Shown here: piece by piece, positions 23,787 to 32,709 of the stretch
Layout of the letters: every line of letters starts with the position of its first letter
How positions within the stretch are numbered: position 1 is the stretch's first letter
Source of the DNA: Lachnospiraceae bacterium UBA6998
GTDB taxonomy: Bacteria > Bacillota > Clostridia > Lachnospirales > Lachnospiraceae
Reading direction: 5' to 3'
Assembly: GCA_002448395.1 (NCBI GenBank)
Contig: DJXS01000112.1
Location: 36,196-100,195, forward strand
DNA length: 64,000 nt
The notes under the pieces: generated by a model
The model's database searches: none
Told to the model about the DNA's origin: nothing
Seen by the model: the letters and a program-made list of their open reading frames with translations, nothing else
Position numbers and translations under genes: made by a program

Positions 23787-25085
23787 TCACTTATTGCTGA
23801 GCGCGGATTCGCGGTAAATAATGTCGTCTCTTCCGGGTCCGTTGGATACCATCGTGATCGGGTATCCGATCTGCTGCTCTATAAACTCAATATAGTTTCT
23901 GCAGTTCTCGGGAAGATCTTCGTACTTTTTGATCCCCCTGATCTCACATTTCCATCCGGGAAGCTTTTTCCACACCGGTTTCGCTTTTTTGAGCACATGT
24001 GTGACAGGAAACTCTGTAGTCTCCTCTCCGTCGATCTCATAAGCTACACAAACCGGTATCTCGTCGAGATATCCCAAAACGTCAAGAACAGTGAAGGCTA
24101 CATCCGTAGCGCCCTGCAGGCGGCATCCGTATTTGGAGGCCACGCAGTCGTACCAGCCGACTCTTCTGGGCCTTCCGGTAGTCGCGCCGTACTCGCCGCC
24201 GTCTCCGCCTCTTCTGCGAAGTTCCTCAGCTTCGCTCCCGAAGATCTCGGAAGTGAATTCCCCCGCTCCTACCGCGGATGAATAGGCTTTATTTACAACT
24301 ACGATCTTCTCAATGGCGTAGGGCGGGATTCCCGCTCCGATCGCGCCGTAAGCAGCCAGCGTGCTGGAAGAAGTGACCATGGGATAGATGCCGTGATCAG
24401 GGTCCTTCATTGTGCCGAGCTGGCCCTCCAGCAGGATCGTCTTGCCCTCTTTGATAGCTCTCTCCAGGTACTCAGCGGCATTGCCCACATAGGGAGCGAT
24501 CATGTCGCGGTACTCCAAAAGAGTATTCAGAAGCGCCTTCTGGTCGATAGGATCTGCGTGATAGAGATTCACCAGAAGGATGTCTTTTTTGACACAGACA
24601 TCCGCGATCTTCTCCGCCAGAACTGCCTCATCCTGAAACAGCTCATTGACCTGGAAACCGATCTTGGCGTATTTGTCGGAATAGAAGGGCGCAATGCCGG
24701 ACTTGGTGGAGCCGAATGACTTGCCCGCCAGTCTCTCCTCCTCGAGCCGGTCGAAGAGAATGTGATAAGGCATCACGATCTGGCAGCGGTCCGAGATCAT
24801 CAGCTGCGGCGCCGGCACTCCCTTTTCGATGATCCCCTGAACCTCTTTAAAGAGAAGCGGAACGTTCAGCGCGACTCCGTTTCCGATAATGTTCATCACA
24901 TCCTGGTGAAATACACCGGACGGCAGTGTGTGGAGCGCGAATTTGCCGTACTGATTGACGATCGTGTGTCCCGCGTTGGCACCGCCCTGAAAGCGGATCA
25001 CGACGTCAGCGGAATCGGCAAGCATGTCAGTGATCTTGCCTTTTCCCTCGTCGCCCCAGTTCGCGCCTACAACAGCTTTAACCAT
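23787..25085 (-). CDS. purA: Adenylosuccinate synthetase
   Basis: 432 residues, full length. Joins IMP and aspartate with GTP to adenylosuccinate, the first step from IMP to AMP. The GTP loop NWGDEGKGKITD (residues 9-20), GGANAGHTIV (IMP site) and the C-terminal NGPGRDDIIY are present, as are the central TTGRPRRVGWYDC and the SGVFH block. GGAGG precedes the ATG. purB, the next enzyme, ends 73 bases upstream on the same strand, so the two steps are co-located. Confidence 0.98.
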   Translation of the reverse strand: MVKAVVGANWGDEGKGKITDMLADSADVVIRFQGGANAGHTIVNQYGKFALHTLPSGVFHQDVMNIIGNGVALNVPLLFKEVQGIIEKGVPAPQLMISDRCQIVMPYHILFDRLEEERLAGKSFGSTKSGIAPFYSDKYAKIGFQVNELFQDEAVLAEKIADVCVKKDILLVNLYHADPIDQKALLNTLLEYRDMIAPYVGNAAEYLERAIKEGKTILLEGQLGTMKDPDHGIYPMVTSSSTLAAYGAIGAGIPPYAIEKIVVVNKAYSSAVGAGEFTSEIFGSEAEELRRRGGDGGEYGATTGRPRRVGWYDCVASKYGCRLQGATDVAFTVLDVLGYLDEIPVCVAYEIDGEETTEFPVTHVLKKAKPVWKKLPGWKCEIRGIKKYEDLPENCRNYIEFIEQQIGYPITMVSNGPGRDDIIYRESALSNK

Positions 25086-25158
25086 ATCTTCCTCCTTTGA
25101 CTGTCAGAACACTTTCCTTCAGCCGCTTATAATGAATTGTCAGGGTCAGCTTTTGTGA

Positions 25159-26592
25159 TCAGACGTTGATCTCAGCCTTTTCTCCGAGAATGTCTCTGTT
25201 TGCATCCAGCACAGGGCGGATCACATCCTTCAGGAATCTCTCCACCTGGTGAGGCGCGCATCCGATATAGCGGGAAGGCTCCATAGATTTCTGAAGTTCT
25301 TCAATACTCATGTGGAAGGCCGGGTCTGCCGCGATCAGTTCAAGCAGGTTGTTGTCCTTTCCCTCTTCCTTCACTCGTCTTCCGGCTTCCATGGACAGTT
25401 CGCGGATCCTCTCGTGGAGTTCCTGTCTGTCTCCGCCCGCCTTTACGGCGTCCATCATGATGTTCTCTGTAGCCATGAAAGGCAGTTCCGACATGAGGCG
25501 CTTCTCGATGACCTTGGGATAGACCTTGAGGCCGTCCGTGACGTTCAGGCACAGGTCGAGCACGCCATCGATGGCAAGGAATCCCTCGGGAACAGAGAGT
25601 CTCTTGTTGGCAGAATCATCAAGGGTCCTCTCGAACCACTGCGTGCCGGCTGTTACTGCCGGGTTGAGGACATCGGTCATCACATATCTGGAGAGAGAAC
25701 AGATTCTCTCGCTGCGCATGGGATTTCTCTTGTAAGCCATTGCACTGGATCCGATCTGGCTCTTCTCGAAGGGCTCCTCAACTTCCTTGAGATGCTGCAG
25801 AAGACGGATATCCGTTCCGAGTTTCATGGCTGCGGAAGCGACGATCCCCAGCGCATTGAGGACGATAGTATCCACAAGTCTGGGATAGGTCTGGCCGGAT
25901 ACCGGAACACAGCCGTCGAATCCCATCTTCTCAGCGATCATGGGATCAAGGCGGTCCACTTTGTCGAGATCACCGTCAAACAGTTCGAGGAAAGAAGCCT
26001 GTGTGCCTGTGGTACCCTTGCTTCCCAGAAGTTTCAGGCTTCCGAGCACATGTTCCACCTCGCCGAGTGCAAGGTAGAATTCCTGCATCCACAGAGTCGC
26101 TCTTTTGCCTACTGTCGTGGGCTGTGCAGGCTGGAAGTGCGTAAATCCCAGAGTGGGAAGACTCTTGTATTCATCAGCGAATACAGCCAGTTCCGCCAAA
26201 ACATTGATCAATTTGCGGCGCACCAGTCTGAGGGCTTCCCTCATGATGATGACGTCCGTGTTATCTCCCACATAGCAGCTGGTGGCGCCGAGGTGGATGA
26301 TTCCTTTCGCCTTGGGGCACTGCAGTCCGTATGCATAGACATGGCTCATGACGTCGTGGCGGACCACTTTTTCTCTGGCTTTGGCTTCTTCGTAATTAAT
26401 ATCATCGGCGTGGGCTTTGAGTTCGGCGATCTGCTCATCTGTAATGGGCAGTCCCAGTTCTTTTTCTGTCTCTGCCAGCGCGATCCACAGTTTCCTCCAG
26501 GTCCTGAATTTCATGTCAGGGGAGAAAATATACTGCATCTCTTTACTTGCGTATCTCTCTGAAAGCGGACTTACATATCTGTCATTGGCCAT
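25159..26592 (-). CDS. purB: Adenylosuccinate lyase
   Basis: 477 residues of the fumarase/aspartase superfamily. It splits fumarate from adenylosuccinate and from SAICAR in purine synthesis. The family signature is SSAMAYKRNPMRSE and the catalytic His region is TLGFTHFQPAQPTTVGKR; GSKGTTGTQASFLELFDGD is another conserved block. AGGAAA precedes the ATG. It has its own sigma-A promoter and is directly followed by purA; no terminator is seen between them. Confidence 0.98.
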   Translation of the reverse strand: MANDRYVSPLSERYASKEMQYIFSPDMKFRTWRKLWIALAETEKELGLPITDEQIAELKAHADDINYEEAKAREKVVRHDVMSHVYAYGLQCPKAKGIIHLGATSCYVGDNTDVIIMREALRLVRRKLINVLAELAVFADEYKSLPTLGFTHFQPAQPTTVGKRATLWMQEFYLALGEVEHVLGSLKLLGSKGTTGTQASFLELFDGDLDKVDRLDPMIAEKMGFDGCVPVSGQTYPRLVDTIVLNALGIVASAAMKLGTDIRLLQHLKEVEEPFEKSQIGSSAMAYKRNPMRSERICSLSRYVMTDVLNPAVTAGTQWFERTLDDSANKRLSVPEGFLAIDGVLDLCLNVTDGLKVYPKVIEKRLMSELPFMATENIMMDAVKAGGDRQELHERIRELSMEAGRRVKEEGKDNNLLELIAADPAFHMSIEELQKSMEPSRYIGCAPHQVERFLKDVIRPVLDANRDILGEKAEINV

Positions 26593-26661
26593 TTCTGCTT
26601 TCCTTTCTTGAACTGATCAAAAATCAGTAAAGATTTTTTTCTTTATTTAACAACGTAATAC

Positions 26662-26689
26662 AGTATAACAATATTTTTTCCAATTTCAA
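26662..26689 (-). promoter_or_regulatory. Sigma-A promoter of purB
   Basis: On the minus strand TTGAAA (26684-26689), 16 bases, TATACT (26662-26667), about 70 bases before the purB start in an AT-rich gap. Confidence 0.75.
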
Positions 26690-26729
26690 TAAAAGGATTC
26701 TCAAAGATACTGCTTCGGCCCTTTATTTC

Positions 26730-27569
26730 CTAGAATGAGGGCGCGTTGTCATCCCTGAAGCTGTCTCTCAGTTCCCGGATCCTCTGCTGGGCGTAATTGT
26801 CGAAAGATCTGGCCTGCCCGTTCCTGAGGTAAACCTGCATGCGCTTACTCTGGCGTCCGGCCGTTCCGTTCTTCCATTCCTTTTCCGCCATGGCTGTAGC
26901 GCTGTCCAGTTCCCTCGCGGGATCCTCCAGTTCCGGGTGCTCCTCTATGAAGGCCCTGTACTCCTCTTCAGGGATCGAAAAACGAAGGGCCGCCAGGTAT
27001 CTGACACAATTCTGTCTGCTGCCGGAGAGCCTCCAGGCTTTTCCGTAGCAGTCAGCCGCCTCCGCGTACCTGAATCCCTGCGCATAGAGAAGTCCCTTCT
27101 CTGCCCAGATCCTGCCTCTCATTTCCCTTTCAAGTTCGGGAAGCTCCGCCTCGATCCCGTCCATCAGCTCTATGGCCTGTGTGATATGCCCTCTGGATGC
27201 CGCGAACTTCGCTTCGCTCAGTCTCCTTTGGAAGGGCTCCATTCCTTTTCCTGATGAGATCGACGCCCTGATCCTCTCTATTTCAGCTGTGCTCTGATAT
27301 CCCACATACAGAAGGAGTACAGAGGCAAAGTCCTCGACCGCGCACCTTCCCCTCAGCAGTGATCTGAGCTGGGAAGCTAGTTCGGCGAGCCCGCAGGAGT
27401 CCTCAAGCCATACTAAGAGCTCATGGTCCATAAAATCCTCGTCGAGGAAAGAGGCGCACTGGGCTATGGAATAGCATAATTCCTCCACAGTATAGACATT
27501 CCGGTCTATAACTCTGATCCGGTAGGGCTTTTCCGCGATCCGCCCCGTTGTCAAAATACACCTACCCAT
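26730..27569 (-). CDS. Unknown protein with TPR-like helical repeats (third gene of the DUF5716/DUF5717 operon)
   Basis: 279 residues, mostly helical. The centre (about 110-215) has repeats that look like tetratricopeptide units (AKFAASRGHITQAIELMDGI, EKGLLYAQGFRYAEAADCYG). The N-terminus is a beta-rich start (GRCILTTGRIAEKPYRIRVI) and the C-terminus a basic, Arg-rich helix. No catalytic motif or signal peptide. It overlaps the upstream gene by eight bases, with GGAG ten bases before its ATG, so it belongs to the same translation unit. I do not recognise the family; a co-factor of the ATPase-like neighbour is a reasonable guess. Confidence 0.7.
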   Translation of the reverse strand: MGRCILTTGRIAEKPYRIRVIDRNVYTVEELCYSIAQCASFLDEDFMDHELLVWLEDSCGLAELASQLRSLLRGRCAVEDFASVLLLYVGYQSTAEIERIRASISSGKGMEPFQRRLSEAKFAASRGHITQAIELMDGIEAELPELEREMRGRIWAEKGLLYAQGFRYAEAADCYGKAWRLSGSRQNCVRYLAALRFSIPEEEYRAFIEEHPELEDPARELDSATAMAEKEWKNGTAGRQSKRMQVYLRNGQARSFDNYAQQRIRELRDSFRDDNAPSF

Positions 27570-28824
27570 AAATGGCTATCTCCTGTTCCCATTTCATTCC
27601 CGAAGAAGGAAAGATCTCTCCGAACCCCAGGTCCTCGGCTTCCAGCCTCATTCTGTCCGCAGCGGTCATGCTGAGCCTGACCCTCAGTCTCGTGGCAGCT
27701 CTGGGCCTCTGCGGCATATTTTCCAGTTTGATCGCGATCTCCCGCTCGTTTCCCCGGTCGACAGATGTCTCTAAGAGGACGATCTCATCTCCCTCCTCCA
27801 GGAGGACATCGATCTGTGCGGCGGCATCGTACCACGCGGCGCCCGCATCCAGAAGCGCCTGATAAACTGTCCTGCCTTTCTTGAGACACTCCATACCGAT
27901 GTTGCAGCGCAGCGCGTCCCTGCTGAGGTAGAAATACTTATCGGCTTTGGAAGCAAGCCCGCAGGCCGCCATAGTGCTGTCCGCCGCGCCCTTGCTGTAA
28001 AGCGTATCTCCCTGAAATGCGCGCCGTCCCCGGCAGATCAGATTCAGGGAATCTTTCATCCATCCGCCTGCCAGTGCCCTGCCCGTGAGATAGGCTGCGG
28101 AGAATTCTTTCTCCTGCATCAGTTCTCTCACTGCCGCGAAGAGCAGTCTGTCCTTCTCAGCGGCGTCCGCATCCGCCGGAAGCTCCAGATGGCGTTCCTG
28201 CGGAAAACACACTATGGGTCTGGTCTTCTTGTTAAAGGAAAGCGTGTAGAGCACCAGTTCCGAATCGGACCATCCGTCCACCAGAAGGACCGACTGCCTT
28301 CGCTGCTCCTCGTCCTGCATGAGCACGTAGTGATAGAAGGACTTGATGTGCTCCTCGTAGGCCACTTTGTCAAAACCGGGGAAAAGTAACTCCGCGGCTT
28401 TTCTAAGGATCTCCGCATTTGTGCTGTCCATGTCGGCGGTAGTAAATGTGATGGCTTCGATCTCCTCAAAAGTCACCTCTTTGGACAACAGACTCATACA
28501 ATATCCCAGAAAAGCGATCAGGATCTGCAGATCGCCGTTCTCATCACCCTTTCGCGCATTAGTCAGAAGGTTGGTCAGCGGCTCCTTCCCGCGCTCGGCG
28601 GACATATTCAGGGCGTCATTTCCAAAACACCACTTTCCGCTGTCAGGATCCTGAAAAGCCGCAGCCGGGATGTCAAACTCCTCGCCTCCCGCGACATAAG
28701 AAAATGTATGGGGGTCCATCCCCGCTGTGAGTCTTCGCGTGTTCAGATAGGAAATCTGACAGAAAGTCTCCCCGATATCGATCCCCAGAAGATATTTTTT
28801 TTCAGGTAGTCTGGTAAATAACAT
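27562..28824 (-). CDS. DUF5716-like protein with actin/Hsp70-type ATPase fold
   Basis: 420 residues. The start has LLGIDIGETFCQISYLN (residues 12-28), a phosphate-1 loop of the ASKHA superfamily. VLLVDGWSDSELVLYTL (about 178-194) looks like phosphate-2, and AAYLTGRALAGGWMKDSL (about 243-260) like the adenosine motif. The C-terminal 100 residues form a beta-rich domain (EGDEIVLLETSVDRGNEREI). This agrees with my memory of DUF5716 proteins of Lachnospiraceae, which have no known function. It overlaps the giant gene by 23 bases and the TPR-like gene by eight. Confidence 0.75.
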   Translation of the reverse strand: MLFTRLPEKKYLLGIDIGETFCQISYLNTRRLTAGMDPHTFSYVAGGEEFDIPAAAFQDPDSGKWCFGNDALNMSAERGKEPLTNLLTNARKGDENGDLQILIAFLGYCMSLLSKEVTFEEIEAITFTTADMDSTNAEILRKAAELLFPGFDKVAYEEHIKSFYHYVLMQDEEQRRQSVLLVDGWSDSELVLYTLSFNKKTRPIVCFPQERHLELPADADAAEKDRLLFAAVRELMQEKEFSAAYLTGRALAGGWMKDSLNLICRGRRAFQGDTLYSKGAADSTMAACGLASKADKYFYLSRDALRCNIGMECLKKGRTVYQALLDAGAAWYDAAAQIDVLLEEGDEIVLLETSVDRGNEREIAIKLENMPQRPRAATRLRVRLSMTAADRMRLEAEDLGFGEIFPSSGMKWEQEIAIYG

Positions 28825-31800
28825 CGTTTTCCTCCTCCGCGCCGAACAGCGCGGCTGTCAGATACTCTTTCTTCGTATACTCGCTGAGCAGCTGTACCGT
28901 CTTTTCACGCTCTCTGAGCGCAGCCGCTCTGGAGATGGCGTCGATCTGCGCGAAACGGTCCGTCTGAGCCAGATCGATCCTCGCGTCCTGTCCTATAGTG
29001 CCGCTCTCCACGATGTTCTTCTCCTCGGGATCGTCGGTGATAAAATAGTGCACCTGCTCACCGTAGAACAGGAAGAAGGAGCTCACATAGAATCCCCGCA
29101 CCATTTCCTTCATCTCCCTTGCCATAAAGGGCTCCTGCCTGCCGCCTCTTTCCAGCGCGCAGTGAATGACTACATGGCCCCTTGCGCCTCTTACACCCGC
29201 AGGATTGTGATACTCGATCATTGTCTCCCGGTCATAGAGCCTGAGAGCCGGTCCTGCCCCGGCGAACTGCCTGTAGAAGGGAAATACTATCTCCTCCCTG
29301 AGAAGGGAAGTCATAAATCTCTTTGCCGTGACAGCTTCGTCTTCCGTGAAGTTGTCCGTTCTGTCGGCCAGCGTCTTGAGATAGGCCAGTCTGCAGATCG
29401 CGGGAAGCTCATGGTCCTCCCGGTCCGCCTCTGTGATCAGCCTCATGACATCAGCGCCCATTGCATGCCACTCGGCAAAAACATAATGGCAATATTGAGA
29501 AATGCCGGCCGCCGCGAGCGCTCTGTGGGCATCGCCTTTTCCGTACTGTCTCAAAAGAAGCTCTTCCTGATTGGCTGCCATCTCCCCGCTGAAGAGCATC
29601 TGGGCCAAAAGTCTGTCCTCCGCTGCAGTGATGAGCGGGTCTTCGTCCTCCGCAAATTCCAGGATCGAATCTCTTACGCGCAGAAGATCTTCTGTCAGTC
29701 CGTTAAAACTGCTCAGGATCAGTGCCAGAACATCACTACTGTGATCTCCGCGCTCGAAAGCCGCCCAGGCGATCTTTCCCGCCTGTTCCAGTTTCCGCTC
29801 ATCCTCCTGCGCATTCGAAGAAGCTCCCAGGGCTACAGCCGACAGAAGTTCTGCCGGGCAGTGATCCGTGCCTCCGGCCGCGAGCCATTCTGCCGCTTCG
29901 GTGTACATTCCGCATCGCGCCATGATTCCAATGGTCTTTACGCGGTCGTCGGGGCTCAGTTCTCCGGGCTCCAATGTTCCCGCCATTGCCCGCAGTTTCT
30001 CCTGATCGCCGGTCAGCTCGTAGTAATCCATAAGCCTGAGCTTGAGCCTTATCCTGTAGGAAGGCGCGATCCCGGCGGATCTGACCAGGATCTCACAGTA
30101 CTGCAGCGTCTCATCTGTTACTTCGAAAGATTCACCGGCTGCACCCGAAATCTCAAGCGCGAAAGGAAGATCCGTCATCTCCTGGACCGAGACCTGATCC
30201 GGCGCCTGGACGGGGTCCATCATCCTGTCACAGGTATAGGGCACGCTGGCTGTATAGCGGTTGTGCTGCGCGTCCTCGAGAAAGATCCGGTTGTCCTCCC
30301 CATAGATCGGGAGCACGCAGTTTCCGTTCTCGATCGGATACGTGCGTTCTTTGCTGCTCTGCGCATAGATCGTCACGGCTCTCTTCATATAAAGATGCGT
30401 CGTCCGCAAATGCGACAGATAAGAAAGCTTAGTCAGATCTCCCGCGTTCTCAGGCCTGATCTGCGCGTCCCTGAGCGCGGCCGTATACAGCGCCGCGAGG
30501 TTGTCCGACATGCGGTGCTCAGAGATCTGCACTTCCAAAAAGCTGCGGATGTCATCCGCGCTCTGCCTGAAAATCTCCGGATAGCGCTCTCTGTTTTGAT
30601 ACAGATATCTGTAAAAATATGCCCTGCTTCCATTCGTGAGCATGCTTCCTCTGAAAGTGTGCCTCATCACACTGTCCGGAATGACTCCCTCGTAATCTTC
30701 CGGCATAGACTGCAGGAAGCACTCTGAAAGCCTCATCAGGGGCAGGTCCTTTTCCACGGCTCTTGAATACCAGACAAAATATTCCGGCCCTGTCTTATTT
30801 CCCCTGATCAGCAATGTGCAGATACTCTTGAGGATCCGGGGCTGCATCGCCCTCATTCTCTCCTGCCCGTAAGCCGTCGTCAGGACACGATAAAGAGACC
30901 GCGAAAACTCCCTTCTGCGTTCTGTTCTCTCCAGTACGCTCTCCAGGGTCTGCGGATCGAGAAGTTCCTTTCTGATCGCATACAGAAGCACCTGCCTCTC
31001 AAAGGCATCTCCTCCGTACCTTCCTGTCCTGCGGTCCTCCTGAAGGCTCAGGTAGGCGGGATCCGCATGGATCATGTCCCAGGCTTCCAGATAGAGGATG
31101 GGGCTTCTGCTGCCGTTCGTATACTGCTTTTTCAGGAAATTCCAGCGCGCCGGAAGTCCCGGTGCGTATTCGGGAAGGAGCTGCATCATCATCCAGGAGA
31201 TCCTCCAATCCGAAGGATTCCTTCTGTAGCGCTCCCTGAGGATCCTGCCCACTCTGGGCGTGATCACGTCGGCGTCATTGTAAGCCAGCGCGGTCAGAAA
31301 CTGCCTGTAACAATACTCGATATCCGACTCGCCTTTGTACTGGCTGTATCCCATTTCCAGCACTTCTCCCGGAGCGACGCCCGCAAGCTTTCTGCGTACA
31401 TTCTCCAGCTCCGTGACAGCCTGGTGGATCCGGTTCTCCATAAGAAAGATCTGCGCGGCGTAAAGCCTTGGCAGAATGCTGTCTCTTCTTAAAAACGACA
31501 ATCTTTTGACCAGCTCGTCCGCCTGTCTGAGCCACTCTCCGTCGTTGACTCCGCTCTCAAGTCCCTGTGCCTGTCTTGCCCAGCCGGTGTGCAGGCGCTC
31601 ATAGTGGCGCATCATCTCTATGAGAGCTCTTCTGCTCTCCCTGTCCTGCCTCGCTCTGGCGTCGCTTCTTCTCCTGTAAATGATCTCCACCGGGATCTGG
31701 ATCTCCTGATAGGGCGACCTCAGGAAGATCCTCCCGAAATTGCGTCCCGCGTGAAGCCTGTGTTTCTCCACCTTATAGGTGAAAACACATGTATCTCCTA

Positions 31801-32584
31801 TGAAGTCTCCCCCTTCCAGGACTGCTGTCGCAGGCGTCAGAAAAGAGCCGGACATACTCACTCTCAGCTTCGTGTAGCCCCATCCCCGCCTTCGTACCGC
31901 AATCCGGTACTCCGCGTTCCCGGGTTCCCTGCCGGAACTGCCGATGTCCAGGATCTCCGTCCTGATCTCTTTTATATCAGTGAGGAACTCAACGGGATCC
32001 TTGCCGCATGTGGCGATCAGGAACTCCTCCACATTCTGTTCATTGCCGGGATATTGCGAGAGTCCTCTGTACAAAATCCTCTCTTCTTCCGTGACCAGTG
32101 ACTGCGCGAAATCCTTTCTGTAAAAGAGTTTCACAGCGCTTCCCCAGTCCTCGTCGGCCAGCGATAAAAACCTCTCAGCCGCGGAATTCCTGTTCGGGAT
32201 CTCCTGAAGTTCTCTTCCCGCCACCTGCGGCGTCACAGCCTCAGCCCTGAAGGGAATCCTGTACTCGCCGCAGTTGGACACGATCCCGATCGTCCCCTCA
32301 CAGATCTCTCCTTCTGCGAGAGTCCCGGCGTCAAAACGCCAGCTGATCCTGTCCGGATTCTCCGCAAAGCTGTCCCGCCTTAGCTGCATGCGGAAGTTAT
32401 CCGATGTCAAAAATCCCGTCACCGCGGTCCCCGGCGCTCCGGCCACCACAAACTGCCCTTCCGCGACTGCGCCGGGCATCACAGTAAAGCTTATTTTCTC
32501 CGGTGTGATGCTCAGCCCCTTGTCCGAAATATTATATTCTTCGTCAGCCATATTGGCGGCTGTGTATAACTCTCGATATCCCAT
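28802..32584 (-). CDS. Giant DUF5717-like protein, unknown function
   Basis: 1260 residues, by far the largest protein of the window, with no signal peptide or membrane span, thus cytosolic. The first 110 residues look like an immunoglobulin-like beta domain (EKISFTVMPGAVAEGQFVVA) and a second beta block is near 210-310 (the line ending IFLRSPYQEIQIPVEIIYRR). Residues about 320-1100 are a long helical solenoid of TPR-like units, and the end is a beta/alpha cap. This matches my memory of DUF5717, found beside DUF5716 in Lachnospiraceae. SD GGAG is nine bases before the ATG. First gene of a tightly overlapped three-gene operon. Confidence 0.78.
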   Translation of the reverse strand: MGYRELYTAANMADEEYNISDKGLSITPEKISFTVMPGAVAEGQFVVAGAPGTAVTGFLTSDNFRMQLRRDSFAENPDRISWRFDAGTLAEGEICEGTIGIVSNCGEYRIPFRAEAVTPQVAGRELQEIPNRNSAAERFLSLADEDWGSAVKLFYRKDFAQSLVTEEERILYRGLSQYPGNEQNVEEFLIATCGKDPVEFLTDIKEIRTEILDIGSSGREPGNAEYRIAVRRRGWGYTKLRVSMSGSFLTPATAVLEGGDFIGDTCVFTYKVEKHRLHAGRNFGRIFLRSPYQEIQIPVEIIYRRRSDARARQDRESRRALIEMMRHYERLHTGWARQAQGLESGVNDGEWLRQADELVKRLSFLRRDSILPRLYAAQIFLMENRIHQAVTELENVRRKLAGVAPGEVLEMGYSQYKGESDIEYCYRQFLTALAYNDADVITPRVGRILRERYRRNPSDWRISWMMMQLLPEYAPGLPARWNFLKKQYTNGSRSPILYLEAWDMIHADPAYLSLQEDRRTGRYGGDAFERQVLLYAIRKELLDPQTLESVLERTERRREFSRSLYRVLTTAYGQERMRAMQPRILKSICTLLIRGNKTGPEYFVWYSRAVEKDLPLMRLSECFLQSMPEDYEGVIPDSVMRHTFRGSMLTNGSRAYFYRYLYQNRERYPEIFRQSADDIRSFLEVQISEHRMSDNLAALYTAALRDAQIRPENAGDLTKLSYLSHLRTTHLYMKRAVTIYAQSSKERTYPIENGNCVLPIYGEDNRIFLEDAQHNRYTASVPYTCDRMMDPVQAPDQVSVQEMTDLPFALEISGAAGESFEVTDETLQYCEILVRSAGIAPSYRIRLKLRLMDYYELTGDQEKLRAMAGTLEPGELSPDDRVKTIGIMARCGMYTEAAEWLAAGGTDHCPAELLSAVALGASSNAQEDERKLEQAGKIAWAAFERGDHSSDVLALILSSFNGLTEDLLRVRDSILEFAEDEDPLITAAEDRLLAQMLFSGEMAANQEELLLRQYGKGDAHRALAAAGISQYCHYVFAEWHAMGADVMRLITEADREDHELPAICRLAYLKTLADRTDNFTEDEAVTAKRFMTSLLREEIVFPFYRQFAGAGPALRLYDRETMIEYHNPAGVRGARGHVVIHCALERGGRQEPFMAREMKEMVRGFYVSSFFLFYGEQVHYFITDDPEEKNIVESGTIGQDARIDLAQTDRFAQIDAISRAAALREREKTVQLLSEYTKKEYLTAALFGAEEENDVIYQTT

Positions 32585-32662
32585 ATTCTTATGCTCCGAA
32601 CCACATAATTTCCCAATATACTAGCATTATATCACGGAACCGGCATCATTACGCTATACGCA

Positions 32663-32698
32663 AACAGGTCTGCTGTAACTTAATACAACAGACCTGTT
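32663..32698 (-). terminator. Hairpin after the YfhO gene, probable terminator
   Basis: A 14-bp inverted repeat (aacaggtctgctgt / acaacagacctgtt, one mismatch) lies 12 bases past the YfhO stop. The T-run is poor (TTTGCG), so strength is uncertain. Confidence 0.6.
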
Positions 32699-32709
32699 CT
32701 GATCTCACC

